A DNA stretch of 64,000 nt, from positions 558,001 through 622,000 of the forward strand of contig NZ_WSSC01000001.1 of the NCBI RefSeq assembly GCF_009792895.1, in the 5' to 3' direction. A model generated the notes under the pieces. The model made no database searches and was not told the origin of the DNA. It saw nothing but the letters and a program-made list of their open reading frames with translations. The position numbers and the translations under genes are program-made. This stretch comes from Pigmentibacter ruber. GTDB taxonomy: Bacteria > Bdellovibrionota_B > Oligoflexia > Silvanigrellales > Silvanigrellaceae. Below, in pieces: positions 18,477 to 30,600 of this stretch. Within the stretch, counting starts at the first letter, position 1; each line of letters opens with the position of its first letter.

Positions 18477-20423
18477 GTGAGTTCTTTAAGTATATTTTTA
18501 CCGGATGGGTCCTCTCGTTCTTTTCCAGCATCTTCAACAGTATTTGATGTCGCGAAAAGCATAAGCTCGGGGCTCGCCAAAAGTGCTATTGTAGGGAAAA
18601 TTAATGGAAAATTGGTAGACTTAGATCATCCAATCCATGATGGAGACAAGGTTGAGATTATAACGGATAGAAATCCTGAGGGACTTGAAGTTATTAGACA
18701 CTCCACGGTTCATGTGATGGCAATGGCTATTCAAGAAGTTTTTCCAGGAACACAAATTACGATTGGACCAGTTGTAGAAAATCAATTTTACTACGATATT
18801 TACCCTAAAGAAGGTGTAAAAATTGGGACTAATGAGTTTCCTTTAATTGAAAAAAGAATGCAGGAAATTGTTGAAAAAAATATTCCTTTTACCAGAAGAA
18901 TTGTTTCCCGAGAAGATGCTGTTAAACATTTTGATGGGTTAGGTGAAAAATTTAAAGTAGAGATTGTAAAAGATCTTCCAGCTGATAGTGAAATAAAAAT
19001 ATACGCCATAGCAAATTGGGATGATCTCTGTCGCGGCCCCCACGTTCAATCTACAGGAAAATTGGGTCACTTTAAGCTAATGAGTGTGGCTGGCGCTTAT
19101 TGGCGTGCAAATAAAGATAATGAACAATTAGTACGTATTTATGGCACGGCTTGGCCAACTAAAAAAGATTTAGACGGCTATTTAAATATGCTCGAAGAAG
19201 CTAAAAAAAGAGATCATGTTTTACTTGGGAAACAGTTAAACTTGTTCACTTTAATGAGTGATATAGCTCCAGGTGCAGCCTTTTTCTTCCCAAATGGTGC
19301 TAAAATATTTACGCTATTACAAAATTATATTCGAGTTAAATGGGCCCAATTTGGTTTTCAAGAGATACAAAGTCCTCAGGTTATGAATGTAAACTTATGG
19401 AAAGTAAGTGGGCACTATGAAAAATATCGTGATGACATGTATATTTTTAAAGATGATCATGATGATGAATTTGGTATAAAACCAATGAGTTGTCCTGGGC
19501 ATGTGCGAATGTTCATGGTAGGCCAAAAATCTTACCGTGATCTTCCGTTACGTTATGGTGAATTTGGAGTTGTTCATAGAAATGAATTAAGTGGAACTTT
19601 GCATGGTTTAACAAGAGTAAGGCGCATCACTCAAGATGACGGGCATATTTTTTGCATGTTAAGTCAAGTGCAGTCTGAAATCATGTCTGCTCTTCAATTT
19701 GTAAAAGAAGTCTATGCTGATCTTGGATTTAATGAAGTAATTTATATGCTTTCAACACGTCCAGAAAATCGGATAGGTTCAGATGAAATTTGGGATACGG
19801 CTGAAAATGCGCTTGAAGAAGCCTTGAAAAAATCCAACGTAAATTACCAAGTCAATCCTGGTGATGGTGCTTTTTATGGACCCAAAATTGATTTTAAAGT
19901 GAAAGATGCTATTGGGCGTATGCATCAATGTGCAACTATTCAATTAGATTTTCAAATGCCAGCGCGCTTTGGTATTAGCTATCAAGCTGCAAATAACACG
20001 CAGGAAACACCTGTGATGGTTCATAGAGCTGTATTAGGTTCTGTTGAAAGATTTATGGGAATATTTATTGAACACTGTGCAGGACATTTTCCTGTTGGAT
20101 TAGCTCCCGTACAATGTCGAGTTGTTACTGTGACAGAAGCTCAAGATAGCTATGCACATAAAGTAACAAACTTCTTGAAAGCAAACGGAATAAGAGTGGA
20201 AACAGATTTTAGCAATGATAAATTAGGTGCAAAAATACGTGATGCTCAGTTGCTAAAAATTCCTTATATGTTAGTCATTGGGGACAAAGAGGTTCAAACG
20301 AATACTCTAACTGCTCGTTATCGTGATGGTAAAAACCTAGCACCAATGTCTCCCGAAGATTTTCTGACTTTTATTAAAAATGAAAGTGGGATTTTTTGGG
20401 GTCTAGATACAAATCAAAGATAG
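18477..20423 (+). CDS. thrS: threonyl-tRNA synthetase
   Basis: The enzyme charges tRNA-Thr. An N-terminal TGS domain (FLPDGSSRSFPASSTVFDVA) and an editing domain (HSTVHVMAMA, with the catalytic His and the later RGPHVQSTG segment) precede the class II catalytic core with motif 2 HRNELSGTLHGLTRVR, the zinc-site Cys of MSCPGHVRMF, motif 3 HRAVLGSVERFMGI, and the anticodon-binding domain. Length 648 is standard. A longer frame begins at 18447, but AAGGAGA at 18464-18470 selects the GTG at 18477. No T-box leader is seen. ppiB follows after 20 bp. Confidence 0.96.
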   Translation: MSSLSIFLPDGSSRSFPASSTVFDVAKSISSGLAKSAIVGKINGKLVDLDHPIHDGDKVEIITDRNPEGLEVIRHSTVHVMAMAIQEVFPGTQITIGPVVENQFYYDIYPKEGVKIGTNEFPLIEKRMQEIVEKNIPFTRRIVSREDAVKHFDGLGEKFKVEIVKDLPADSEIKIYAIANWDDLCRGPHVQSTGKLGHFKLMSVAGAYWRANKDNEQLVRIYGTAWPTKKDLDGYLNMLEEAKKRDHVLLGKQLNLFTLMSDIAPGAAFFFPNGAKIFTLLQNYIRVKWAQFGFQEIQSPQVMNVNLWKVSGHYEKYRDDMYIFKDDHDDEFGIKPMSCPGHVRMFMVGQKSYRDLPLRYGEFGVVHRNELSGTLHGLTRVRRITQDDGHIFCMLSQVQSEIMSALQFVKEVYADLGFNEVIYMLSTRPENRIGSDEIWDTAENALEEALKKSNVNYQVNPGDGAFYGPKIDFKVKDAIGRMHQCATIQLDFQMPARFGISYQAANNTQETPVMVHRAVLGSVERFMGIFIEHCAGHFPVGLAPVQCRVVTVTEAQDSYAHKVTNFLKANGIRVETDFSNDKLGAKIRDAQLLKIPYMLVIGDKEVQTNTLTARYRDGKNLAPMSPEDFLTFIKNESGIFWGLDTNQR

Positions 20424-20442
20424 TTAATTGGAAGGAACAGAA

Positions 20443-20931
20443 ATGATAAATTTATTAATGAAGACAAATTATGGTGAAATTTCTATTGAATTAAATGATG
20501 AAAAAGCTCCAATGACAAGTGAAAATTTTGTCAAATATGTAAAGTCACAACATTTTGATGGTTCCATTTTTCATCGAGTCATTCCTGGCTTTATGATTCA
20601 AGGTGGTGGTTTTGACTCTAATATGAAAGAAAAATCAACAAATAATCCTATAGAAAATGAAGCGAAAAATGGATTAGGAAACGAACGCGGCACCATTGCC
20701 ATGGCACGTACAAACGATCCGCATTCTGCTACAGCGCAATTTTTTATAAATCTAACAAATAATGATTTTTTAAATAATCGTGGTGAGCAATGGGGCTATG
20801 CTGTTTTTGGAAAAGTAACCCAAGGTATGGATGTTGTTGACGCTATTGCAAAAGTAAAAACGGGAAATCATGGGTTTCACAGAGATGTTCCTGTTACTCC
20901 AGTAATCATTGAATCTGTTACTTTGGTTTAA
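20443..20931 (+). CDS. ppiB: peptidyl-prolyl cis-trans isomerase, cyclophilin type
   Basis: A cyclophilin that speeds prolyl bond isomerisation during folding. Key segments are [15 protein letters not shown] (catalytic Arg), [20 protein letters not shown] and [19 protein letters not shown]. At 163 residues without a signal peptide it matches the cytoplasmic PpiB form. GGAAGGA precedes the ATG at 20443; the TTG at 20428 is upstream of this site and is rejected. It probably shares the thrS transcript and is followed by a strong terminator. Confidence 0.94.
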   Translation: MINLLMKTNYGEISIELNDEKAPMTSENFVKYVKSQHFDGSIFHRVIPGFMIQGGGFDSNMKEKSTNNPIENEAKNGLGNERGTIAMARTNDPHSATAQFFINLTNNDFLNNRGEQWGYAVFGKVTQGMDVVDAIAKVKTGNHGFHRDVPVTPVIIESVTLV

Positions 20932-20953
20932 GAACCTTCAAGTAAATATTTTT

Positions 20954-20984
20954 AAATAGCCATTATGTAATGGCTATTTTTTTT
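20954..20984 (+). terminator. rho-independent terminator after thrS-ppiB
   Basis: AAATAGCCATTA pairs with TAATGGCTATTT around two bases, followed by a run of eight T. A textbook intrinsic terminator on the plus strand. Confidence 0.9.
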
Positions 20985-21025
20985 ATATTTTTTGTATAAG
21001 GTAATAAAATAAAGGAGCTATCGAC

Positions 21026-22036
21026 ATGCTAGAAGAATTAAGAAAACTTCCTAAAGCGGAATTGCATTTGCACATTGAAGGAACTCTAGAACCAGAGCTT
21101 TTATTTTCTTTGGCTAAAAGGAATAATATTTTATTACCATATAAAAATATTGATGAAGTTAAAGACAAATATCTTTTTCAAGATCTACAATCTTTTTTAG
21201 ATATTTATTATAATGGAACCAATGTACTCATAACAAAACAAGACTTTTATGATTTAACATATGCTTATTTAATTAAAGCAAACCAAGATGGAATAAGACA
21301 TGTAGAAATCTTTTTTGATCCACAAAGTCATGTTTCACGTGGCGTAGAATTTAAAGATGTAATAGAAGGTATTTATGATGCCTTAGAAGAAGGAAAAAAA
21401 GAATTTGGAATTAGTTACTTTATAATTATGTGTTTTTTAAGACATTTATCCCAAGAAAATGCTTTAGAAGTCTTACAAATGGCATTACCTTATAAAGATA
21501 AAATTAAAGCAGTAGGGCTAGACTCTTCTGAATTAGGACATCCTCCTAGCAAATTTACTGAATTATTTAATAAGTGTAGGGAAAATAACTTTCTCACTGT
21601 AGCTCATGCGGGTGAAGAAGGACCTGCTAGCTATATCTGGGAGGCTTTAAATTTATTACAAATTGAAAGAATTGATCATGGTGTACGTTGTACAGAAGAT
21701 CCTGAATTATTAAAAACAATTATCCAAAAAAATATTCCATTAACAGTTTGTCCGCTATCAAATGTAAAGCTAAAAGTTTATCAAGATATGAAAGAGCATA
21801 ATATTAAAAAGTTATTTGATTTAGGAGTTAAAGTAACTATTAATTCTGATGATCCAGCTTATTTTGGAGGCTATCTTCTTGAAAACTATATTCAGTGTCA
21901 GAATGAATTAGGGTTTACCTACAATGATTTGTGTGATATTTCTAAAAATTCTATTGAAGCATCTTTTCTTTCAAATTCTGAAAAAATAAAATTAATTAAT
22001 GAAATTAATAATCTAAAACAAAAGATAAATATATGA
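21026..22036 (+). CDS. adenine deaminase (adenosine deaminase family)
   Basis: A metal-dependent amidohydrolase of 336 residues. HLHIEG (first metal His pair, His14 and His16), HAGEEG, RIDHGVRC and SDDPAYFGG mark the adenosine/adenine deaminase family. LDSSELGHPPSKF and NSDDPAYFGGYL are typical of the bacterial and fungal adenine deaminase branch rather than true adenosine deaminase, so adenine to hypoxanthine is the likely reaction in purine salvage. AAAGGAG precedes the ATG. The next gene overlaps by 4 bp, an unusual pairing with a glycosyltransferase. Confidence 0.88.
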   Translation: MLEELRKLPKAELHLHIEGTLEPELLFSLAKRNNILLPYKNIDEVKDKYLFQDLQSFLDIYYNGTNVLITKQDFYDLTYAYLIKANQDGIRHVEIFFDPQSHVSRGVEFKDVIEGIYDALEEGKKEFGISYFIIMCFLRHLSQENALEVLQMALPYKDKIKAVGLDSSELGHPPSKFTELFNKCRENNFLTVAHAGEEGPASYIWEALNLLQIERIDHGVRCTEDPELLKTIIQKNIPLTVCPLSNVKLKVYQDMKEHNIKKLFDLGVKVTINSDDPAYFGGYLLENYIQCQNELGFTYNDLCDISKNSIEASFLSNSEKIKLINEINNLKQKINI

Positions 22037-23184
22037 ATTTTGATAATAAAGCAGAAACAAAAAAAATACTAATAATGTTACCAAGGCAACTTGGTGATGT
22101 TTTATTAGCAACACCGATAGCAACTGAATTAAGAAAACACTTTCCTGCCGCTGAGATCCATTGGTGGTCCCATCCCATGGCAAAGGAAATATTAAATGAT
22201 AATTCTTTTTTAAATAAAGTTTATTACTTACCAATTTGGATCAAAAAAAAGTATAAAAAAACTTTCTTTTTAAAAAAATTTTTTCTTTGGCTTGGTTATA
22301 TTTTTGCTGAGTTGAAACTATTTTTTAAACTTATGTTCACGGGATATGATATAGTAATAGATGCTATTAATTATCCTCGCTCTAGTTTGCAAGCTATGGC
22401 TACTTTTGCACCAATTAGAATATCTTTTAAATGCAATTCATTAAGAGATTTTGCCTATAATAAGTTGGTTGACAGAACTAAACTGGATGAGGGATATTTA
22501 GGCTATACGCGTTTATTACTTCTTGAACCTTTAGGAATTAAAATAAGTAATATAAATCCTTTGCAAATAAAGTTAAATTTACCGATTCTTTCTGAAAATA
22601 AAATTAAACCTGAACTTTGGATAAAGGAACAACTGGAAAAATTAAATGCAAAAAAATTTGTTGTAATGAGTCCTACATCTCGTTATCTTGATAGATGTTG
22701 GCCAATTAATCATTATACAGAATTAGCCTTCCTAATTATCAGAGAATTCAATATCCCTGTTGTTTGGTCGAGAGCTCCTGGAGAAGAAGAATATATTTTA
22801 AAAGTTCATCATAATTTAATTGCAAAATTACAGTATAATAATATTCAAGAAAACTATAGCTTGTTACCTCCATTGATGAGTATCCGGGAAATTACATACT
22901 TGACAAGTCTATCAGTAGGTTGTGTTGCAAATAGCAATGGGATGAGTCATTTTGCTGTGGCTTCTGGGACAAAAATGATTCAATTACATGGTCCAACTGT
23001 TCCTTTAAATTGGATTCCGCCAGATACAAACAAATATTTAGGAATTCAGAAAAACACGGGTTGTTATGGTTGTTCGAGTAATGTTTGTAAAATGCCAAGA
23101 CATGAATGCATGGAAGATATTTTGCCAATAGACGTATTTAAAAAAGCTGTTGAGTTATTTGGTTTAAAAAAGAATAGTATCTAA
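22033..23184 (+). CDS. glycosyltransferase family 9 (heptosyltransferase-like)
   Basis: The N-terminus MLPRQLGDVLLATPIATELR is the donor-side motif of GT9 enzymes that build the lipopolysaccharide inner core. The C-terminal domain has SPTSRYLDRCWP and a sugar-nucleotide site (NSNGMSHFAVASGTK, QLHGPT). The tail carries a cysteine cluster (GCYGCSSNVCK, with HEC further on), seen in some GT9 proteins. Size 383 is normal. Donor (ADP-heptose or another) and acceptor are not determined. The ATGA overlap with the adenine deaminase implies coupled translation. Confidence 0.88.
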   Translation: MNFDNKAETKKILIMLPRQLGDVLLATPIATELRKHFPAAEIHWWSHPMAKEILNDNSFLNKVYYLPIWIKKKYKKTFFLKKFFLWLGYIFAELKLFFKLMFTGYDIVIDAINYPRSSLQAMATFAPIRISFKCNSLRDFAYNKLVDRTKLDEGYLGYTRLLLLEPLGIKISNINPLQIKLNLPILSENKIKPELWIKEQLEKLNAKKFVVMSPTSRYLDRCWPINHYTELAFLIIREFNIPVVWSRAPGEEEYILKVHHNLIAKLQYNNIQENYSLLPPLMSIREITYLTSLSVGCVANSNGMSHFAVASGTKMIQLHGPTVPLNWIPPDTNKYLGIQKNTGCYGCSSNVCKMPRHECMEDILPIDVFKKAVELFGLKKNSI

Positions 23185-23233
23185 CAAATATTTAACCTTT
23201 AAAATGAAATAAAAAAATTCAAAGAAAGGGAAT

Positions 23234-24196
23234 CTATTTAAAATTAAACATTGTATTTTTATTTGCTAAATTTTGTGTTGGAATTTCTTGAATTACATCC
23301 CAATGTTCAACAAGTTTGTTATCTTTTACTCGAAACAAATCGTAAAATACCTGTTGTTTTTTATTCCAGTTACCTTCACTAATAGATAAAATAAAATTTC
23401 CTTCCCCTAATAATTTGTGAATTTTAGTATATCTAGACATATTATTTTGTGAAGTAAGAAACTTCACTGCTTCATAAATTCCTTGTAATCCATCTTTAAT
23501 CATTGGATTGTGTTGATGATATTCTTTATCACTGACATACTTTGTGATATTTTCAGGATGTTGACCCATCAATACATCTTCTAAAAAACCCATTACAATC
23601 TTTTTATTTGTTTCTGTTTTATTTAAATCTTCAGAAAAGATTGGACCATCTATTTGAGTTCTTCCACTAGCAGTTTTTTCAACCCAAGTTGTCATAGCAT
23701 TCCAATGCTCAGCTATCATCCCTTTGTCATCAACTCTGAGAATGTGAAATGCCACCATTCTATCAGCACCAAATGGCTTAGCATTCCTCCATATGTTGTG
23801 CAAAAAAAAGTAATTTCCATCTTGGAACATTCGGATGTTTTCAAGTTTGGTTTGGTTTTTTTGTAATACTTGTAGCATAGAAATGAATGCATCTAGTCCA
23901 GTAGGAACATAAGGGTTGTGTTGAATATAATCAGTATTAGCTAGCTTGCGTATTGTTGAGGGGTCGTTATTTTTTACAGCCCGTAGAAAATTACTTACTG
24001 TTTCTTTCGAACTTTTTGCAGTGAATATTTGGCTATTTTTTTGATTTGTTTCTGAGGTGATTATTTGATCATTTTCTTGAATCGTTTTAATTGTTTCTTG
24101 GTTAGAAACGCAAGCAGTCGATAGAGCTAAAATTGATGTTAATGAAAAGAGTAAATTCACAGAATCTTTAGAAGTTACATTCAACTTGTTCAGCAT
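23234..24196 (-). CDS. lipoprotein with two SnoaL-like (NTF2-fold) domains
   Basis: The N-terminus has a hydrophobic stretch ending in the lipobox-like LSTAC (about residues 29-33), so the protein is probably lipid-anchored. Two copies of a SnoaL-like domain follow: VSNFLRAVKNND with DYIQHNP, and VMGFLEDVLMGQ with EYHQHNP. Both carry the conserved QHNP turn and the late EHWN/EHWD motif. Members include polyketide cyclases and many proteins of unknown role. It is divergent from the thiazole-type synthetase gene, but no sequence evidence ties it to that pathway. GAGGTAA precedes the ATG. Confidence 0.75.
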   Translation of the reverse strand: MLNKLNVTSKDSVNLLFSLTSILALSTACVSNQETIKTIQENDQIITSETNQKNSQIFTAKSSKETVSNFLRAVKNNDPSTIRKLANTDYIQHNPYVPTGLDAFISMLQVLQKNQTKLENIRMFQDGNYFFLHNIWRNAKPFGADRMVAFHILRVDDKGMIAEHWNAMTTWVEKTASGRTQIDGPIFSEDLNKTETNKKIVMGFLEDVLMGQHPENITKYVSDKEYHQHNPMIKDGLQGIYEAVKFLTSQNNMSRYTKIHKLLGEGNFILSISEGNWNKKQQVFYDLFRVKDNKLVEHWDVIQEIPTQNLANKNTMFNFK

Positions 24197-24620
24197 GTCG
24201 TTACCTCAGATTAGAAAAATTATTACATTTATAGAAAAATATTTTTATGTTTGATATTTATATCTTTGTTTTAAATTTTTTACAAATTAATTTAAATTAT
24301 ATTTTTTTCTTAATTATTATTTTTTGTTACTTAATGTATATCAGAAAGAATTCTATAATTACTTTATTTATATAAATTTAAGAATAAAATTTTGAAATTA
24401 TAGGATATTTCCATAAAGTTTAGAAACAATTAATTTAAGTGAGTAGAGAATAGTTATTAATTTTTTGCAAACTTATTTGTAACAATTTTAGTTTTAATTT
24501 TATTTTTTAAAATTTGCTAAGTATTTTAAATGATTAGTTCATGCTAAAATGCGTTGACATACAAAATTTATTGATTTAAAACAAAATAATATAAAATAAA
24601 TAAATTTCAAAAGGATAGGT
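24197..24620. other. divergent promoter region, SnoaL lipoprotein / megasynthetase
   Basis: About 420 AT-rich bases between two divergent genes. Apart from the promoter described separately I see no RNA gene, repeat or coding remnant. Confidence 0.5.
24554..24582 (+). promoter_or_regulatory. probable sigma-70 promoter of the biosynthetic cluster
   Basis: TTGACA at 24554-24559, 17-bp spacer, then TAAAAC (4 of 6 matches to TATAAT). Transcription would begin about 30 bp before the megasynthetase start codon. Confidence 0.5.
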
Positions 24621-27600
24621 ATGAACAATCTTTTAAACATGCTAGAGTATTCTGCGCAATCAAATCCAAATAAAGTAGCATTTACATTTTTAGATTTTGA
24701 AACAAAAAGTGAATCTAGAATAACATATTTAGAGCTTTCTGAAAAATCGAAAGTACTAGCGTGTGTTTTAAAGTCAAAACTTAATCAAAGTAATCTTGCA
24801 GAAAGAATTATTTTAATATACCCACCTGGAATAGATTTTATTGTGGGTTTTTTTGGATGTATTTATGCTGGTTATATTGCAGTTCCAGTCGTCCCTCCTG
24901 AAAATAAAAAAAATATAGATAAACTAAATCTCATAATTAATGATTGCGAGGCTAAAGTTTGTTTATCAACAGAAAGTTTGCTGAAAAAATTTGAAGAAGA
25001 GATAATAAATTGTATTCCGTGGATAGCCAGTAATTCAACAGTTTTAGTTAAGACTGAAAAATGGGTTCAGCCTTTAATTAAAGATTCTGATATTGCATTC
25101 TTGCAATATACATCAGGTTCTACAGGAAATCCGAAAGGAGTAATGGTATCGCATGGAAATATAATTAGTAATTTAGAAATGATTTCTGCAAGGACGGAAA
25201 CAAATAAAGATACCATAATGGCAAACTGGTTACCACACTTCCATGACATGGGATTAATTAATGGGATTTTGCATCCAATATACAAGCAGTTTTTTTGTTT
25301 ACTAATGTCACCTTTATCTATCATGATAAAACCATTTCGTTGGTTAAAAGCTATTAGTGATTACAATGTTACTATTAGTGGAGGACCAAATTTTGCATAT
25401 GAACTTCTTATAAATAAAATAAATGCTGAAGAAAAGCTTAACATTGATTTAAGTTCATGGAAAATTGCATTTAATGGAGCTGAGCCCATTCGCTCTAATA
25501 TTTTAATTAAATTTGTTGAAGAATTTAAGATTTGTGGATTTAAAAAAGAAGCATTTTATCCCTGTTATGGACTTGCAGAAAACTGCTTATTCGTAGCAAG
25601 TGAAACGATAAGTAATGGTGCAATAATTGAACACTTCAAATTTCATAAAAACTCTGAATTAGAGTCTTTTGAATATTTCGATGGAATATCTGAAAAAATT
25701 GAAAATGTAAAAGCAATGGTGAGTTGTGGTTTTGGTCATGAGACACAACAAATTAAAATTGTTGATTATGAAAATAAACGTGAAATTATCGATAATCACA
25801 TTGGTGAAATTTGGGTGAAAGGGCCAAGTGTTGCTTTGGGATATTGGAATAAACCAGAATTATCAAAAGAAATATTTCAAGCTTACTTAAAAAATGGAGA
25901 AGGTCCATATCTTAGAACTGGTGATTTAGGGTTTATAAATAATGATCAATTATTTATTGCTGGCCGAGTTAAAGATTTAATTATTATCTCTGGAAAAAAT
26001 TATTATCCTCAAGATATAGAAGAAGTGTTTGATCACATTTATCATAATAGTAAAAATTCTGGGAATACAGCAGCATTTAGTATTGATTTATTTGATCATG
26101 AGCAATTAGTTATTGTTACCAAGTCTACTCAGAAAATGAATAAAATTGAATTAGAAGGTAAGGTAGCAGAAATATGCAATGAAATTTCAAAAAATTTTGG
26201 CCTACTAGTTTATAGTATTTTATTTGTAAACAAAAATTGTATTGAAAAAACAAGTAGTGGTAAAATAAAAAGGCAAGCTATCCGATCTAAATATTTAAAT
26301 CGTGAACTAGAATGTATAAATGAATGGATAGATAATAGTCAAAAAAATACAATTTTTGATAAAAACGCAGATTTGCCGTTTACAGTTTTTGATTTAGCTT
26401 CAATTTATTCCAAAATGTTTACTATATGGTCTGACATATTAGAAGTTTCTGTTAGTGAAATTAAATCTCATTCTGATTTTTTTAATTTAGGTGGAAATTC
26501 GTTAAAAATAGTGCAGATTTATAGAGTTATCCAAAAATATTTTGGAGTGTCTATTTCTATAAAAGAATTATATGATAAAACAACTATTGGAGATTTATCT
26601 AAATTAATCTTCGAAAAGCAAAAAAATAGTCTTGATTTATATCAAGACACTCTAAAGATTGAAATAGACAACAAAAATCGTTTTCAACCATTTCCTTTGA
26701 CTGATGTTCAACATGCTTATTTAATTGGGCGCAATAATCAGTATTCACTTAGTGGTGTATCTACTCATGGATATAGTGAATATCATTTTTCTGATTTAAA
26801 TTTACCTCGGTTTGAAAAAATATGGAATTTATTAATTAAGAGGCATGATTCACTGAGATTAATTTTTCAAAGTGATTTGCAAAACGTTCTCGAAAACGTA
26901 CCATATTATGAAATTAAAGAATATGACTGTACTGTATTATCAGGGATAGAAATTGAAAAACATTTCAGTTTTATTCGCAATGAATTATCACATCAGGTTT
27001 TTTCTGCCGATAAGTGGCCTTTATTTGAGATTCGAGCAAGTAAGTTTTCAGATCATATTATATTACACTTAAGTCTCGATGCTTTGATATTAGATATGTG
27101 GAGTGTCCAAGTTTTATTTAATGAAATTAAAGATCTTTATTTTAATCCCGAATTTAATTTAGCACCGTTAAAACTAACATTTCGTGACTATGTAATAAAT
27201 GAAGAGAAAATAAAAAATACAATTCAATATAAAAAAGATGAAGAATATTGGTTAAATAAAATAAAAAATTTTCCAAATTCTCCACAATTACCAATAAAAA
27301 ACTCACCAGAAAGTATTAAGAACATTAAATTTAAAAGGCAATCGTTGGTTTTAGATAAAGACAAGTGGGAAAAATTTAAAGAAATATCAAATCAATATAA
27401 ATTAACTCCAGCTGCTGGTTTGGGCGCTTTATATGCTACTATTTTATCTGCTTGGAGTAGCAATTCAAATTTTGCTATTAATTTAACTCTTTTTAATCGT
27501 CTACCTGTTCATCAACAAGTAAATTCTCTAGTTGGAGATTTTACCACTTTGTTGTTACTTGAAGTTCATTGCGAAAAGTCAGAAAAGTTTTTAGATCAAG

Positions 27601-30600
27601 CAACTCGCTTACAACAGCAATTGTGGAAAGACCTGGAACATAATTTATATAGCGGAATAAGTTTTCAAAGGGAATTAAACAAATATCAGCATAATAAATC
27701 AAGTTCAATGCCAATCGTGTTTACCTGTATGTTAGGAAATGAAAATAATGATTTTAATCTTTTAAATGGTAGTGAAATTTATGGAATAACACAAACACCA
27801 CAGGTTTGGTTAGACTTTAAAGCATATAACCGTTCAAATAGTTTAATAGTTGAATGGGACTATGTTGAAAATTTATTCCCAGAAAATTTAATTGAAACTA
27901 TGTTCAGTATGTTTAAAAAGAACCTTGTAGAACTATCAGAAAGTAGTAAAGAATGGTTAAATGAATTAGTAACTTTACCTGCAGAACAAAAAGCTCAGCA
28001 AGAAATCTTGAATTCAACTTATTGGCATACAAGTGAAGTATTACTCCACGAACTTTTTTGTAAACAAGCATTAATAACACCTAATAATATAGCTGTAATT
28101 AATGATAAAAAAGAGATAACATACTCTGATTTGTTTTACTCTGTTAATGTAATTGCAAACGAATTACGTCAACTTGAAATTAAAAAAAATGAAATTATTG
28201 CTATTATAATGGATAAAGGATGGGAACAGATTGTTGCCTGTTTAGGTATTATGTTATCAGGTGCGGCTTATTTACCTATTGATTCAAATACTCCAATATT
28301 AAAAATACAGCAAATATTGGAGGAAAGTGATTCAAAAATTATTTTAACACAATCTGCAAATAAAAAGATTCTAAATGAATTACCATTTAGCAAATCAATT
28401 GGTTCAAATAAAGTTATATTACTCGATAGTTTTATAGATAGTCATTCAGAAAAGAAGCTAAGTTCATATCCAATTTTATCATCTATTCAGTCTTTAAACG
28501 ATTTAGCTTATGTTATTTATACTTCTGGTTCCACTGGAAAACCTAAAGGTGTTATGATTGATCATAAAGGCGCAGTTAATACATTATTAGATATAAATGA
28601 TCGTTTTAAAGTGTGTGAAAGAGATCGCGTTTTAGCTCTTTCAAATTTGAATTTCGATTTATCCGTATATGATTTTTTTGGAATATTAGCGGTTGGTGGT
28701 TGCATTGTGATACCTTCATCGAACAAGCAAAAAAATCCAGAATATTGGTCTGATTTAATTTTGAAACACAATATTACTATATGGAATTCTGTACCTACTT
28801 TTATGTCAATGCTGATTGAATCCTTAGATTTAAATTACATAAATAAATCATATTTAAGATTAATTTTATTAAGTGGGGATTGGATTCCCTTAGATTTACC
28901 TGAAAAAATTAGAAAATATTTTAAAGAATCTGAAATAATTAGTTTAGGAGGAGCTACTGAAGCATCTATTTGGTCAATTTATTATCCTATTAAGTCAATT
29001 GATAAAAATTGGAAAAGTATTCCTTATGGAAAACCCTTAAGAAATCAACATTTTTATGTGTTAAATGATAGAATGGAAAATACTCCGCACTGGGTGGTAG
29101 GTGAGCTTTACATCGGTGGGATAGGTTTAGCAAAAGGATATTTTAATAATGAGGAACAAACTTTAAAATCCTTTATCCATCATCCTGTAACTAATGAACG
29201 ACTTTATAAGACAGGAGATTTAGGTAGATATTTACCAGATGGCAATATTGAATTCCTAGGCCGAAAAGATTTTCAAGTAAAAGTAAATGGATTTAGAATT
29301 GAACTAGGTGAAATTGAATATAATTTACAACAGTATCCAGGAGTGAAAAAAGCAATTGTAAACATAGTAAAAAATAATTCAAAATTAATTGCTTATATTT
29401 TATCTGACACTTATCTTGATAATGATATTATAACAAGCTCTATAGAGCGAGCTCAATTTAAAATAGCAAGACATAACATTATAAATGATATAAATGAACC
29501 TAGTGATTCTATACTGCTCCCTATTCAAGAAGATAAAGAACAAAGATTAAGTAGATATTTCTTTAGGAAAAGTTATCGAAATTTTGCTGAAGTAATATCT
29601 GAAAAAAAAATAATTGAAGAATTAATATCAAGAATTAAAGGCTATATTTTAGGAATAAATGAAAGAAAAACTTTATTAGATAGTTTGAACTTTGAAAAAT
29701 TTAGCTTACTATTATCTGTTCTTGCTTCAATTAAGTTTAAAGAAGATCAATTACCAAAATATTTATACCCTTCCGCAGGAAGTCTTTATCCAGTTCAAGT
29801 GTTTTTAGAATTTTGTGAGTCAGTTCATTCTAAATCTAATTTTTATTATTATCATCCTGATAAAAATCAATTAATCTCTGTAAGAAATAATAGTAATAGT
29901 AGTGTAGACTTAAATTCTCAAATAAGAATTCATTTAATTGGTAAACAATATGCAATTAAGCCAATGTATGGAAAATTAAGTACTTCCTTTTGTTTACTTG
30001 AAAGTGGTTATATTTTAGGATTATTAACTGAACAAGCAAAAGATCTTAATTTAGAGTTACATTTCCAAGAAAGTAATGGTATTAATTTAAGGCAAGAATT
30101 AAATCTTCAACTTGAAGATACAATAATATCCCTCGAAATTAATCGTAATTTAGATATAGAAAATAGTAAAATTACTAATTCAAATAATCTACCTGATCTA
30201 TATGTATATTTAAAAAATACTAATGAAACAAATGAAAGTCAATGGTATTTGTATAATTTTAATAAAGATTTATTGGAGTCTATTAATATATCTATTGATT
30301 TAAAAAATGAACTCTTAACCTTTGGGACAGAGAGTATGATATTTAATGATGCATCTTTAGCTATATTTCTGGTAGGTGATACTAATCAATTTGTAACTGC
30401 AGGTATGTTATCACAATGGCTTATGGATGAAGGACTTAAAACAAATATTGGAATGTGTCCCATCGGAATTCCAGATCAAAAAATTAGCAAATATTTTATG
30501 GAAAAGCATAATAAAAAAATATTACATACTTTATATGTTGGAAAAATTAGTGATTCACAAAAGCAAGAAAAAGAGGAATCAAAAGCATTAGAAAATTATA

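Noticed and set aside
24621-26330. First adenylation domain as an amino-acid or aryl-acid activating domain
   Set aside because: WLPHFHDMGLI, GAEPIR and the CGFGHETQQIKIV segment are features of fatty acyl-AMP ligases; aryl-acid signatures are absent.
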